Positions 16,775 through 25,878 of a DNA stretch of 64,000 nt are shown here, piece after piece; the stretch's first letter is position 1; every line of letters begins with the position of its first letter. The position numbers were made by a program, and so were the translations under genes. The DNA lies in NCBI GenBank assembly GCA_964433645.1, contig CAYSSK010000002.1, positions 1 to 64,000 of the forward strand, given 5' to 3'. Source of the DNA: Desulfofustis sp964433645. Its GTDB lineage: Bacteria > Desulfobacterota > Desulfobulbia > Desulfobulbales > Desulfocapsaceae. The notes under the pieces were generated by a model that saw only the letters and a program-made list of their open reading frames with translations, was not told the DNA's origin and made no database searches.

Positions 16775-19384
16775 ATGAAAACGGTAGATGCCAGAGACCG
16801 GACGACGGGGTGCGAACCACTCCGCCGGCAGGAACACGGCGGCAATATCCACAAGCTCAGGAGGGCCTGTGGCGACGTCGCGGAGTTGCTTGACTTCAGC
16901 GCCAATATCAACCCGCTCGGCCCGCCGGCCTGGTTGCGTTCCCATGTCAATCGGCAGTTGGAGATGATTGCCCATTACCCCGACCCGGAGTGCCGGGAGT
17001 TGACCCGGGCAATTGTCGATCGCTACCGGGTCGACGAATCCCTGGTGGTGGCGGCCAACGGTACCACCGAACTGCTGCACCTGCTGCCGCGCCTTGTCGA
17101 ACCGCGACCGGTGATCATTCCGGTGCCGTCCTATATCGATTACCAGCGGGTGTTCGCCGCCGCCGGGTTTGCGGTGCGGACGGTGGAGCTTGACGAATCC
17201 GACGGTTTTGGTGTTACCGGCGGCCGGCTCGCCGACTGGCTGCGCGGCGGGGAGATCGTGATCTTCGGCAACCCGGCCAACCCGGCCGGCTCGCTGCTGG
17301 CCGATGATGAGATCCGCGCGGCGGCCCGGGCTTTTCCGCACACGCTGTTTGTCGTGGACGAGGCGTTTCATGATTTTACGGCTGATTTCCAGACCGTCGG
17401 CGGTAGTGTCGACAATATCATCACCCTCAACTCGCTGACCAAATTCTTCGCGCTCCCCGGCCTGCGCGTCGGTTTCGGCATCTTCCCCGAGCGCTACGCC
17501 GAGCGGATGCGGCGGTTATTGCCGCCGTGGTCGGTCAACACCCTGGCCCAGAGCGTTGCCGCCGAGGCGCTGCGCGATGACGATTATTGCCGCTTGACCA
17601 GGAGCACCTGCCGGCGGCTGCGCCGAGAACTCGCCGAAGGACTGGCCCGGATCGCCGGCCTGAAGGTGTATGGCTCGGCGGCCAATTACCTGCTCGTGCG
17701 CTGCCTCGACGGTCCCGATGCCGAAGAGCTCTACGCCAAACTGCTGACCCGCGGCATCGTGATCAGGCGGTGCACCAATTACCAGGGGCTCGATCGCTCC
17801 TATGTGCGCGTTGCCGTGCGAACCGCGGAGGAAAACCGGCTGCTGATCGAGGCCTTGCAAGACCGTGTCGAACCATCCGTTCGGCACGGTTCGTCCCGGC
17901 CATCTACGCGGCCCCGGGCCTTGATGTTTCAGGGCACTTCGTCCAATGCCGGCAAGTCGATCATGGCCGCCGCGTTTTGTCGCATTCTCCTGCAGGAAGG
18001 TCTGCGGGTCGCGCCGTTCAAGGCCCAGAACATGTCGCTGAACTCCCATGTTACCCGTGACGGCGGCGAGATGGGGCGGGCCCAGGTGGTTCAGGCGATG
18101 GCCGCTCGGGTCGACCCGGACTGGCGAATGAATCCGGTCCTGCTGAAACCGAACAGCGATACCGGCAGCCAGGTGATTGTCAACGGCCGACCGGTCGGCA
18201 CGATGAACGTCAGACAATATCATCAGTACAAGGAGCAGGCCTGGTCCGCCGCCCGGCAGAGCTATCACGAGCTGGCCGCCGACTACGACGTGATCGTGCT
18301 GGAAGGGGCCGGCTCACCCGGCGAGGTCAATCTCAAGCGCCACGATTTCGTCAATATGAAAATGGCCCGGGAGGCACGCTCGCCGGTTCTGCTGGTCGGC
18401 GACATCGACCGGGGCGGGGTCTACGCGTCTTTTGCCGGCATCATGGATGTGCTCGAAGAGTGGGAACGGCAGCTGGTCTCCGGTTTTGTCGTCAACAAGT
18501 TCCGCGGCGACCAGTCGCTGCTGGACGATGCCCATCGATTTATCGAGCGCCACACCGGTCGTTCGGTCTACGGGGTGGTTCCCTATATCTCCGGGATGGC
18601 GATTCCGCAGGAGGATTCGGTGGCCCTGCGCGAAGGCTGTTACACCACGCCGGAGGCGACGGCCGACCAGGTGGACATCGTGGTTGTCGACCTGCCCCAC
18701 ATCTCGAATTATACCGATATCGATGCGTTGCACGGCGAGCCGGACGTTGCGATTCGTTTCGTCTCCCGGGCCGTCGACCTCGGCCGGCCGGACGCGGTGA
18801 TCCTGCCCGGATCGAAAAATGTCGCCGGCGATCTGACCGCGCTGGCCCGGGCAGGTCTTGTCGACGCGCTGCATCGTTACGCAGCGGGCGGCGGCACTCT
18901 GATCGGCATCTGCGGCGGCTACCAGATGCTCGGGCAGACCATCCGGGACCCGCACCGGCTGGAGACCGAGTCCGAGATCGCTGCCGGGCTCGGCTTGCTG
19001 CCGGTCAACTCCGTGCTGCAGTCCGATAAGATCCTGCGCCGGCGGACCGGCACCCATCTGGTATCGGATCTGCCGGTTGCCGGTTACGAGATTCACCACG
19101 GGGTGACCGATAATCATCTCAAACCGGTGCTTTTTTTCCCGGACGGGACGAGGTGCGGCGGCAGCGACGAGAGCGGCCGGATCTGGGGCGTCTATCTGCA
19201 CGGATTGTTCGACGAAGACCTGTTCCGCCGCTGGTTTATCGATCGGCTTCGGCTCGCCAAAGGACTGGAGGCCATGGACCAGGTGCTGGCCCCATACGAT
19301 CTTGACAAGAATCTCGACGAGCTGGCGGCAACGGTGCGAGCCTGCTTTTCGCTGGAACGCATCTACCGGCTGATCGGCCTGTGA
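16775..19384 (+). CDS. cobD-cbiP: Fusion: threonine-phosphate decarboxylase-like (CobD) + cobyric acid synthase (CbiP)
   Basis: One 869-residue frame encodes two enzymes normally made separately. Residues 1 to about 365 are a PLP aminotransferase-fold enzyme (HYPDPECRELTRAI, GNPANPAG, VDEAFHDF, and the PLP lysine K223 in NSLTKFFALPGLRVGF). This matches L-threonine-O-3-phosphate decarboxylase, which makes the aminopropanol linker. After a short Ser/Arg-rich linker, residues 381-869 are CbiP: GTSSNAGKS (387-395), APFKAQNMSLNSH, the amidotransferase cysteine in GICGGYQMLG and HH in GYEIHHGVT. CbiP amidates adenosylcobyrinic diamide at four positions. No stop or frameshift interrupts the join. 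Naming here follows the Salmonella convention. Confidence 0.93.
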   Translation: MKTVDARDRTTGCEPLRRQEHGGNIHKLRRACGDVAELLDFSANINPLGPPAWLRSHVNRQLEMIAHYPDPECRELTRAIVDRYRVDESLVVAANGTTELLHLLPRLVEPRPVIIPVPSYIDYQRVFAAAGFAVRTVELDESDGFGVTGGRLADWLRGGEIVIFGNPANPAGSLLADDEIRAAARAFPHTLFVVDEAFHDFTADFQTVGGSVDNIITLNSLTKFFALPGLRVGFGIFPERYAERMRRLLPPWSVNTLAQSVAAEALRDDDYCRLTRSTCRRLRRELAEGLARIAGLKVYGSAANYLLVRCLDGPDAEELYAKLLTRGIVIRRCTNYQGLDRSYVRVAVRTAEENRLLIEALQDRVEPSVRHGSSRPSTRPRALMFQGTSSNAGKSIMAAAFCRILLQEGLRVAPFKAQNMSLNSHVTRDGGEMGRAQVVQAMAARVDPDWRMNPVLLKPNSDTGSQVIVNGRPVGTMNVRQYHQYKEQAWSAARQSYHELAADYDVIVLEGAGSPGEVNLKRHDFVNMKMAREARSPVLLVGDIDRGGVYASFAGIMDVLEEWERQLVSGFVVNKFRGDQSLLDDAHRFIERHTGRSVYGVVPYISGMAIPQEDSVALREGCYTTPEATADQVDIVVVDLPHISNYTDIDALHGEPDVAIRFVSRAVDLGRPDAVILPGSKNVAGDLTALARAGLVDALHRYAAGGGTLIGICGGYQMLGQTIRDPHRLETESEIAAGLGLLPVNSVLQSDKILRRRTGTHLVSDLPVAGYEIHHGVTDNHLKPVLFFPDGTRCGGSDESGRIWGVYLHGLFDEDLFRRWFIDRLRLAKGLEAMDQVLAPYDLDKNLDELAATVRACFSLERIYRLIGL

Positions 19385-19390
19385 CCGCCC

Positions 19391-20398
19391 ATGGCGACGC
19401 TGTTTATTGCCGTTGCGGCGGTACTGGCGGTCGATCTGCTGATCGGCGATCCGCGTTGGCGGTATCATCCGGTCCGCTTGCTTGGTAATCTCTGCGAGCA
19501 CGTCGAACGGCTGGCCCGCCGGGCCGAACCATGGCTGCCGCGGCGGGGCAGCGGCATACTCGCCTGCGGCATGGTAAGCGGGGGCAGCCTGTCGGTCTGG
19601 GTGGCTCTGTTGTTGATAATGAGCCGGCTTCAGCCACCGGCCGGCCTGGTGACGGCGGTAACGGTGCTCTACTTCAGCATTGCCGCCGGCGATCTGGTTC
19701 GCCATGCTCGGCAGGTCAGCGCTCGCCTGCTCGGAGACGATCTCGGTGGGGCCCGGCAGGCGGTGGCGATGATGGTCGGCCGCGATACCGACTCTCTTGC
19801 CCCGAGCGGTGTCGCCCGGGCCTGCATCGAATCGGTGGCCGAGAATCTGGTCGACGGCGTCACCGCGCCGATTTTCTGGGCTCTGGTGGCCGCCCTGGTC
19901 GGCGGAGCTGCCGGGGTCGAGCCGCTTTACGCAGCATCGTTGGGTGCTGTCGGCTACAAGGCGATCAACACGATGGACTCGATGTGGGGCTACAAAAATG
20001 AGCGATATCGTGAATTCGGTTGGTGTGCGGCCCGGGTGGACGATTGGGCCAATTTCCTGCCGGCCAGGATCAGCGGCCTGGCTGTGATCGGCGCCGCCTA
20101 TCTGCTCGGTTATGAAGGTCGGCAGGCGGCCCGCACGTTCCGGCGCGATCGTCTGCGGAGCTCGAGTCCGAACAGCGGTCAGACCGAAGCGGCCGCGGCC
20201 GGTGCGCTTGGTGTCCAGCTGGGCGGGGCGGCCAGCTATTTCGGCGTCGAGCAGCGCAAGCCGTTGATCGGTGGCGGCCTGCGGCAGCCGGATGGTGGAG
20301 ATATCGATCGCTGCAATCGGCTGGTAATCGGCGCCGCGATCCTGTTTACTACCGCTATGATGGCCCTGATCGGCATGGTTGACACGGTGTTGAGGTAA
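19391..20398 (+). CDS. cbiB: Adenosylcobinamide-phosphate synthase
   Basis: This 335-residue membrane protein condenses adenosylcobyric acid with aminopropanol (phosphate). It begins with a hydrophobic segment carrying the family motif DLLIGDPRWRYHPVRLLG. It also contains GRDTDSL, CIESVAENLVDGV, APIFWALV and YKAINTMDSMWGYKNERY. It starts seven bases after the CobD-CbiP fusion that supplies both substrates, which makes functional sense. Confidence 0.95.
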   Translation: MATLFIAVAAVLAVDLLIGDPRWRYHPVRLLGNLCEHVERLARRAEPWLPRRGSGILACGMVSGGSLSVWVALLLIMSRLQPPAGLVTAVTVLYFSIAAGDLVRHARQVSARLLGDDLGGARQAVAMMVGRDTDSLAPSGVARACIESVAENLVDGVTAPIFWALVAALVGGAAGVEPLYAASLGAVGYKAINTMDSMWGYKNERYREFGWCAARVDDWANFLPARISGLAVIGAAYLLGYEGRQAARTFRRDRLRSSSPNSGQTEAAAAGALGVQLGGAASYFGVEQRKPLIGGGLRQPDGGDIDRCNRLVIGAAILFTTAMMALIGMVDTVLR

Positions 20399-20399
20399 C

Positions 20400-21785
20400 A
20401 TGACACAGGTTTCTTTTCTCATTGGTGCCACGCGAAGCGGTGGTGGCAAGACGACGCTGACGCTGGGTATCATGGCGGCCCTGGTACGGCGCGGGTATCG
20501 GGTGCAGCCGTTCAAGTGCGGCCCCGATTTCATCGACCCGACGCTCCACGAAACGGTCACCGGCCGCCCCTCTTACACGCTTGACCTGCACATGATGGGT
20601 GGTGATGCGTGCCGCAACCTTTTTTTCGACCGGGCTGAAACCGCGGAGATCTGTGTGATCGAAGGAGTGATGGGCTTGTTCGACGGCGGTTCGGCCAGCA
20701 CCGCGGAGTTGGCCAAAACGGTGCAGGTCCCGGTCTTTCTGATCGTTGACGCCCAGTCGAGTGCGGAGAGCAATGCCGCGCTGGTGAAAGGTTTTGAGGA
20801 TTTCGACGACCGGCTCTGCATCGGCGGCGTGATTTTCAATCGAATCGGCTCGCCGCGCCACCGTCAGCTGATAGAGCAGGCGGTGATGCAGCACTGCCGG
20901 ACCCGGATCGTCGGCTGGGTACCGCGCGACCCCTGTTTCGCCATTGCCGAGCGCCATCTCGGGTTGCACATGGGCAGCGAGCATCCCCTTGACGATGAGG
21001 CCCGCAGCCGGCTGGTGCAAACCGTCGAGGAGCATCTCGATCTTTCCGCCATACTGGAGTCGGGAAACCAGACCAACCGGCCGAGACGGCCAGGCGGCCG
21101 ACCGCCCAGGCACCGTTTCGGTATCGGACCGAAACGACGCATCGGCGTGGCCGAGGACGAGGCTTTTTGCTTCTATTACCACCAGAATCTCGAATTGTTA
21201 AGCGCGGCCGGTTTTGACCTTGTTCGCTTCAGCCCGCTGCACGACCGGCGGCTCCCGGCCGGGGTGGCCCTGCTCTATTTCGGCGGCGGTTATCCGGAAC
21301 TGCACGCTGCCCAGCTCAGTGCCAACGAGCGGATGCGCGCCGCGGTCCGCCAACGTTTTGCGGCCGGTTTGCCGATCTACGGTGAGTGCGGCGGCTTTAT
21401 GTATCTCTGCAGGAACCTGGTCGATCAGGCCGGTGTCATGCACGAGATGACCGGTATTTTCCCGTTTCAGACGACCATGGGCAGGCGCCTGCGGCGGCTC
21501 GGTTATCGAACCGTCCGGCTGCGGCATGATTGCCTGCTCGGATGTTGCGGAGATTATCTGTACGGTCACGAATTTCATTATTCGGACATCGTTGCCGACC
21601 ATTCGGCCGACGAACCGCCCGACCTCATCGAGACCTGCTATCACCTTGATAATAACTCACTGGAGGGCTATAGTGTCGGATCGGCTCTCGGGAGCTATAT
21701 TCATCTGCATTTTGCCAATACGCCGAAGGTGCTGAGTCACCTTCGACGACGACTCGAACGGGATGAACCATGCGCGGTGGAATGA
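20400..21785 (+). CDS. cbiA: Cobyrinic acid a,c-diamide synthase
   Basis: This 461-residue glutamine amidotransferase amidates the a and c side chains of the corrin acid. The N-terminal ATP domain has IGATRSGGGKTTLTLG and FKCGPDFIDPTLH. The C-terminal amidotransferase domain has FGGGYPELHA and the catalytic cysteine in GECGGFMYL, with HEFHYS near the end. The ATG lies one base after the cbiB stop. The corrin pathway order argues for cobyrinate rather than hydrogenobyrinate as substrate. Confidence 0.95.
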   Translation: MTQVSFLIGATRSGGGKTTLTLGIMAALVRRGYRVQPFKCGPDFIDPTLHETVTGRPSYTLDLHMMGGDACRNLFFDRAETAEICVIEGVMGLFDGGSASTAELAKTVQVPVFLIVDAQSSAESNAALVKGFEDFDDRLCIGGVIFNRIGSPRHRQLIEQAVMQHCRTRIVGWVPRDPCFAIAERHLGLHMGSEHPLDDEARSRLVQTVEEHLDLSAILESGNQTNRPRRPGGRPPRHRFGIGPKRRIGVAEDEAFCFYYHQNLELLSAAGFDLVRFSPLHDRRLPAGVALLYFGGGYPELHAAQLSANERMRAAVRQRFAAGLPIYGECGGFMYLCRNLVDQAGVMHEMTGIFPFQTTMGRRLRRLGYRTVRLRHDCLLGCCGDYLYGHEFHYSDIVADHSADEPPDLIETCYHLDNNSLEGYSVGSALGSYIHLHFANTPKVLSHLRRRLERDEPCAVE

Positions 21786-22432
21786 TCAAAGACGTTGCTC
21801 CGGAGGATATCGAACGCCTCAGTTTTGCGATGATCGAAGAGGAGTTTTTTGACCAGACCGGACGTCGGCCGGAATCATTTGACCGGTCGACGTTTCAGAT
21901 CATCAGGCGGGTTATCCATGCCAGCGGCGATTTCAGTTTCGCCCGATCCCTGGTCTTTCATGATCGGGCAATCCGCGCCGGTATCGAGGCGATCCGGCAG
22001 GGGAGGGCGATCGCCATCGATGTCACGATGGGAGCCGCCGGGGTCAACCGCAGCCTGGTCGAACGCTTCGATGGCCGGGTGATCTGCCGGATCGGAGATC
22101 CGGGCATTGCCGAGGAGGCCCGCCTCAACGGACAAACCAGAAGCGAAACCGCTCTGCGGCGAGCGATGGCCGACGATCCCGGCATCATCGCCGTCGGCAA
22201 CGCTCCGACCGCCTTACTGACGGCGATGGAGATGATCGAGCGGGGTGAGCTCACCCCTGAGCTGGTCATCGGGGTGCCGGTCGGTTTTGTCAATGCCGCC
22301 GAAGCAAAAGCCCTCTTGAGTCAGCGCGACTATCCCTTTATCACCAATACGGGACGTACCGGCGGTAGTCCGGTAGCCGTGGCGATCGTCAATGCGCTGC
22401 TGCGCCTTGCCGCGGCCGGCGAGGAGCATTGA
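21782..22432 (+). CDS. cbiC: Cobalt-precorrin-8 methylmutase
   Basis: This protein of about 216 residues moves the C11 methyl group to C12. The catalytic histidine lies in RRVIHASGDFSFA, and DVTMGAAGVNRSLVERF, GNAPTALLTAMEM, VIGVPVGFVNA and NTGRTGGSPVA are all family motifs. The ATG at 21782 overlaps the cbiA stop by four bases (ATGA). An in-frame ATG at 21770 would add four residues and cannot be excluded. It is the last recognisable cobalamin gene in this block. Confidence 0.94.
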   Translation: MIKDVAPEDIERLSFAMIEEEFFDQTGRRPESFDRSTFQIIRRVIHASGDFSFARSLVFHDRAIRAGIEAIRQGRAIAIDVTMGAAGVNRSLVERFDGRVICRIGDPGIAEEARLNGQTRSETALRRAMADDPGIIAVGNAPTALLTAMEMIERGELTPELVIGVPVGFVNAAEAKALLSQRDYPFITNTGRTGGSPVAVAIVNALLRLAAAGEEH

Positions 22433-22437
22433 TCCCC

Positions 22438-22947
22438 ATGGTCCGTTTGCCGGCTCTGTCTTTTGTCGCCATTTTCTTTTCGGTCCACCTGTTCGGTGTT
22501 ACCGCTGTTTCCGCCAACGGCCAGCGGAGCGCGATTGAGTACCAGCAACGGGGCCGCAGCAACGTTCTTGAGATCGGCCCCGAGGTTCTCGATCAGTTGA
22601 GTGAGCAGGAGCGTCAGTGGTATCGGCGCTTTCAGGAGGGGGTCCTGTTTTTTGACGGTTGGTCGGCGATTTCCGAGGAGTTGCTGAAAATCTTCCCCGA
22701 AGAAGAATGGCCGTCTAGGCAGGTCATGATGCAGCGGATCGGGGTGAAGATAGGCACGGAGTGGGCCAAGGATAACCAGGAGCGAAAGATCGATACGGAG
22801 ATGATTGAACAATGGGGCGACCAGCTGCGCGGTGCCTGCCGTCAGGGTGCCGAGGAAACGCTCGCTGCGCTGCAAAAAATCGAGAAGCACGTCGATTATA
22901 TTCTGCTCTCCGAAGATCGGTTGTCGATCTCGACCCACGAGCCTTGA
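22438..22947 (+). CDS. Secreted protein of unknown function
   Basis: I do not recognise this 169-residue protein. It has a convincing signal peptide (hydrophobic core LSFVAIFFSVHLFGVTAV, likely cut after SAN or nearby). The mature part is charged and probably helical, with LSEQERQWYRRFQEGVLFFDGW and a C-terminal helix rich in Glu and Lys. The ATG at 22438 is preferred over an upstream TTG because GAGGAG sits at a workable distance. It starts five bases after cbiC and may be read through with the cobalamin operon, but nothing in the sequence links it to cobalamin. Confidence 0.75.
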   Translation: MVRLPALSFVAIFFSVHLFGVTAVSANGQRSAIEYQQRGRSNVLEIGPEVLDQLSEQERQWYRRFQEGVLFFDGWSAISEELLKIFPEEEWPSRQVMMQRIGVKIGTEWAKDNQERKIDTEMIEQWGDQLRGACRQGAEETLAALQKIEKHVDYILLSEDRLSISTHEP

Positions 22948-22979
22948 CAATTATCCTGGGTAATGCTGCAGAGGCGCCG

Positions 22980-23085
22980 CCCTTCGGGCCTGATTCTCCG
23001 TCCCGCCGGGCCTTCGCGATGCAGCCTCCGGCAGAACCGGCCAGCCCGGGGAGCGCCAGCCAGGGGAACTGATTTTCATATAAAA
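22980..23085 (+). repeat. Type-A intergenic repeat, copy 3
   Basis: It matches copies 1 and 2 from CCCTTCGGGCC through GCAGCCTCCGGCAG to ATTTTCATATAAAA. About 17 extra bases (GCGCCAGCCAGGGGAAC region) are inserted before the A/T-rich end. Confidence 0.8.
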
Positions 23086-23097
23086 GCTTCCCTGATT

Positions 23098-23124
23098 GGG
23101 AGTCACCACGAAGCATGAAAATGT
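23098..23124 (+). repeat. Type-B intergenic repeat, copy 2 (short)
   Basis: GGGAGTCACCACGAAGCATG followed by AAAATG matches the core of the type-B unit. It sits directly after type-A copy 3. Confidence 0.5.
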
Positions 23125-23166
23125 GTATTTTATAAAAACTATCGCTGAAAGAAAGAGGAGCCTGTC

Positions 23167-23589
23167 ATGGAAAGAACATTTGCCATTATTAAACCAGATG
23201 CCTTTGCCGCCGGTCATGCCGGTAAGATTCTGGCAAGGATTTATAGCGAAGGATTCCGGGTTGTGGGTATGAAAAAGCTGTTTTTAAGCAAGATTGAAGC
23301 GGAAGGGTTTTATGCCGTTCATCGGGAGCGTCCTTTCTTCGGAGAGCTGACCGACTTCATGAGCAGTGGGCCATGTCTGGTCATGGTCCTGGAGGCCGAG
23401 AACGCCATCAAAAAATGGCGGGACCTGATGGGGGCCACCAATCCGGCCGACGCGACGTCCGGCACCCTCCGATGTGAGTTTGGCACCTCGGTCGGCGAAA
23501 ACGCCACCCATGGGTCCGATGCCCCTGAAACCGCCGCCTTTGAGATCGGCTATTTTTTCTCCGGCCTGGAGCTGTTGACCGCTGCCTGA
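23167..23589 (+). CDS. ndk: Nucleoside diphosphate kinase
   Basis: This 140-residue enzyme exchanges the gamma-phosphate between NTPs and NDPs through a phosphohistidine. The N-terminal RTFAIIKPDAF and the active-site histidine in NATHGSDAPETAAFEI are unmistakable. AGAGGAG lies upstream of the ATG. It stands alone, convergent with xseA, with the repeat cluster upstream. Confidence 0.97.
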   Translation: MERTFAIIKPDAFAAGHAGKILARIYSEGFRVVGMKKLFLSKIEAEGFYAVHRERPFFGELTDFMSSGPCLVMVLEAENAIKKWRDLMGATNPADATSGTLRCEFGTSVGENATHGSDAPETAAFEIGYFFSGLELLTAA

Positions 23590-23663
23590 ATTGCCCGCCA
23601 TGCCGAATTGCGGCAGGGGCGGGGCCGAGCGCTCCGGACTGCCGCAGCGGCCACTCTTCCCCG

Positions 23664-25043
23664 TCAGTCGTTGGTGTCACGTTTTTTTTCACGAGAACAT
23701 GAAGGACTGTGCGTCGCGGTGACCTGGGCCTCGAGTCGACCCCGGTGCAGTGCGATGGTGATGCGATCATGCACGGCGACCTGTCGTTCGTCGGTAACCA
23801 GGAGGCTGCCACGGTCCGGTGCCGGTCTGGTCGAGACGATCGAATAGCCGCGTGCCAGCGTGGCCAGCGGGCTGAGCGAATCAAGCACGGCGGCCGCCCG
23901 CTGCAATCGGTGCCGCTTTTTGTCGATGGTTTGCCGGCCGCCGATTGTTACCATCTCGCGAAGACGGGCAAGCCTGCTCTGGTAGGCAGCGATCGTTTGC
24001 AGCGGCGAGTTGTGCCGCAACCGGCCGGCCAGTTCGTCACTGCGATGCCGGGCCCGTTCGAGTCGGCGGGACATGGTTTCGATCAACCGAGACGCTGCCC
24101 GGTCAAGCCGCATCGTGGGGTGACTGAAAGCGGCGTCGAAGGTTGACAGAAAGCGGTTGAGGTGATCGAGCCGGCTGCTGATTGACTCGATCCGCCAGGA
24201 AAAGCTGCGCTGCAGACGCGCGCCAAGAGCTGCCACTCGTTCGTTTAAAACGGCGCCGTCGACAACCAGCAGTTCGGCAGCCCCGGTCGGCGTCGCCCCG
24301 CGCAGATCGCTGCAGAAATCGGCGATAGTGAAATCGGTTTCATGACCGATGCCGGTGACGATTGGAATACGGGCCCGGTGTATGGCCCGGGCCACCTCCT
24401 CTTCGTTGAAGGCCCACAAGTCTTCGATGGAACCGCCGCCGCGACAGAGGACGATGACATCGGGCTGCAGCTCATGAGCCTTGTCGATGGCGGCGGAGAT
24501 TTCTTGGGCCGCTGGGTCGCCCTGGACCCGGACCGGCAGGATCTGGATCTGAAGCGAGGCCCGGCGCTTATGGCAGACGGTTAAAAAGTCATGAACCGCA
24601 GCTCCGGACGGTGATGTGATCAGCACGATTTTTTCGATGAAAGGGGGGATCGGCTTTTTGCTGGCCGCATCGAATAAACCCTGCTCTTTGAGCCGCTGTT
24701 TCAGGCGTTCGAAGGCGATCTGCAGGTGCCCGGTACCGTGGAAATCGATCGTATCGACGATAATCTGGTATTCGCCCCGCGGTTCGTAGATCGTCACCCG
24801 ACCGTCGCAGATGACCTGCTGGCCGTCCCGTGGTTCCTGAGTGAGAAATGGCTGCTGATTTTTGAACAGGACCGCCCTGATCTGGCACTGCGCATCTTTG
24901 AGGAGGAAATAATAATGACCGGAGAACGGCCGGCGCAGGCCGCTGATCTCCCCGGCGATGCGGACGAATCGGTACCGGCTTTCCAGCAGTCGGGAGATGT
25001 CCCGGGTCAGTTCACTGACCGTCTTGATCTCTTTGATGAGCAT
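23664..25043 (-). CDS. xseA: Exodeoxyribonuclease VII large subunit
   Basis: This 459-residue protein has an N-terminal OB-fold (VRIAGEISGLRRPFSGHYYF), the catalytic core and a long coiled-coil C-terminal part. Core motifs include ITSPSGAAVHDFL, CRGGGSIEDLWAFN and VTGIGHETDFTIADFCSDLR. With XseB it degrades single-stranded DNA to short oligonucleotides. A longer frame starting with GTG at 25085 adds 14 residues. The ATG at 25043 gives the family-like start. The small subunit xseB is not next to it. Confidence 0.94.
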   Translation of the reverse strand: MLIKEIKTVSELTRDISRLLESRYRFVRIAGEISGLRRPFSGHYYFLLKDAQCQIRAVLFKNQQPFLTQEPRDGQQVICDGRVTIYEPRGEYQIIVDTIDFHGTGHLQIAFERLKQRLKEQGLFDAASKKPIPPFIEKIVLITSPSGAAVHDFLTVCHKRRASLQIQILPVRVQGDPAAQEISAAIDKAHELQPDVIVLCRGGGSIEDLWAFNEEEVARAIHRARIPIVTGIGHETDFTIADFCSDLRGATPTGAAELLVVDGAVLNERVAALGARLQRSFSWRIESISSRLDHLNRFLSTFDAAFSHPTMRLDRAASRLIETMSRRLERARHRSDELAGRLRHNSPLQTIAAYQSRLARLREMVTIGGRQTIDKKRHRLQRAAAVLDSLSPLATLARGYSIVSTRPAPDRGSLLVTDERQVAVHDRITIALHRGRLEAQVTATHSPSCSREKKRDTND

Positions 25044-25185
25044 TGTGAATGGTAAAATGACAGAGGATGGTCCGGAAATATCCACCGTTTACCGATGGAC
25101 ACCCGAACGCTTTTGTACTATAAATGACAGCCTGAAATGTACCCGGAAAAAATAATATCGGCAATTGATCGTTGCGGAGACTGCC

Positions 25186-25878
25186 ATGGCCAAAGATGAT
25201 GTGTTCGTGAAACCGTATGTCGACGAGCGCGACAAAAACAATCTCGAAGCGCTGCTTGAACAGCTCAATCTGCCGCCGACGTTTATCGCTTTTGTCAAGC
25301 GGCATAAACGGGCGATTCAGGTAATAACGGCGGCAATCGTCGTCGTCGTGGTGGCCGGCTCGTGGTACGGTTCATACCGGCAAAACAGAGTTGAACAGGC
25401 CTCCGCGGCGCTTGCGGAAGCGGTCGAGCTTGAAGGTCAGGAACTGATTGGTGCGCTGACGGACGTAGAAGATGCCTACAGCGGCACCGACGCTGCTCTA
25501 TGGGCCAGTATCGGTCGAGCCCAGGAACTGGCACGGAGCGGAGATGTCGAGGGGGCCCGGCAGACCTATCTCGAGGTGCGCGAAGAAATCGGTGACTCGT
25601 CGCCGCTGAGCCCGCTGCTCACCTATGGTATTGCCCTGACCAGCGAGGTGCTCGCCGATTTTGATCGGGCCCGGTCCGCCTATGAAACGTTGAAGACCAC
25701 TGACGGTTTTTCCGAGATCGGCTATCTCGGACTCGGACGGGTCTACGAGATAAGCGGTCAGGGAGAGCGTGCCATGGAGATCTACGAGGAGTATCTGGCA
25801 AGCACTTCCGGGCAGGGCGGCGGGGGCCAGCGCGGTCTGGTCGAAGAAAAAATCGCCAGCATCAAGGCGACGCTGTGA
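25186..25878 (+). CDS. Membrane-anchored TPR protein (YfgM-like)
   Basis: This 230-residue protein has a charged cytoplasmic N terminus, one transmembrane segment (about residues 43-60, AIQVITAAIVVVVVAGSWYG), and a periplasmic helical region with tetratricopeptide-like repeats. The layout resembles YfgM/DUF2133 proteins, which work with the Sec/PpiD periplasmic chaperone network. The ATG at 25186 has CGGAGA just upstream. It overlaps panC by the shared GTGA, so it is likely co-transcribed with that gene. Function is inferred from architecture only. Confidence 0.75.
   Translation: MAKDDVFVKPYVDERDKNNLEALLEQLNLPPTFIAFVKRHKRAIQVITAAIVVVVVAGSWYGSYRQNRVEQASAALAEAVELEGQELIGALTDVEDAYSGTDAALWASIGRAQELARSGDVEGARQTYLEVREEIGDSSPLSPLLTYGIALTSEVLADFDRARSAYETLKTTDGFSEIGYLGLGRVYEISGQGERAMEIYEEYLASTSGQGGGGQRGLVEEKIASIKATL

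Noticed and set aside
18314..20560. 748-codon open frame on the minus strand
   Set aside because: It lies antisense to the CobD-CbiP fusion and cbiB, both of which are motif-complete. Long antisense frames are expected in GC-rich DNA.
22724..23116. 130-codon minus-strand frame
   Set aside because: It overlaps a signal-peptide-bearing gene and type-A copy 3, and contains the repeat-derived phrase.
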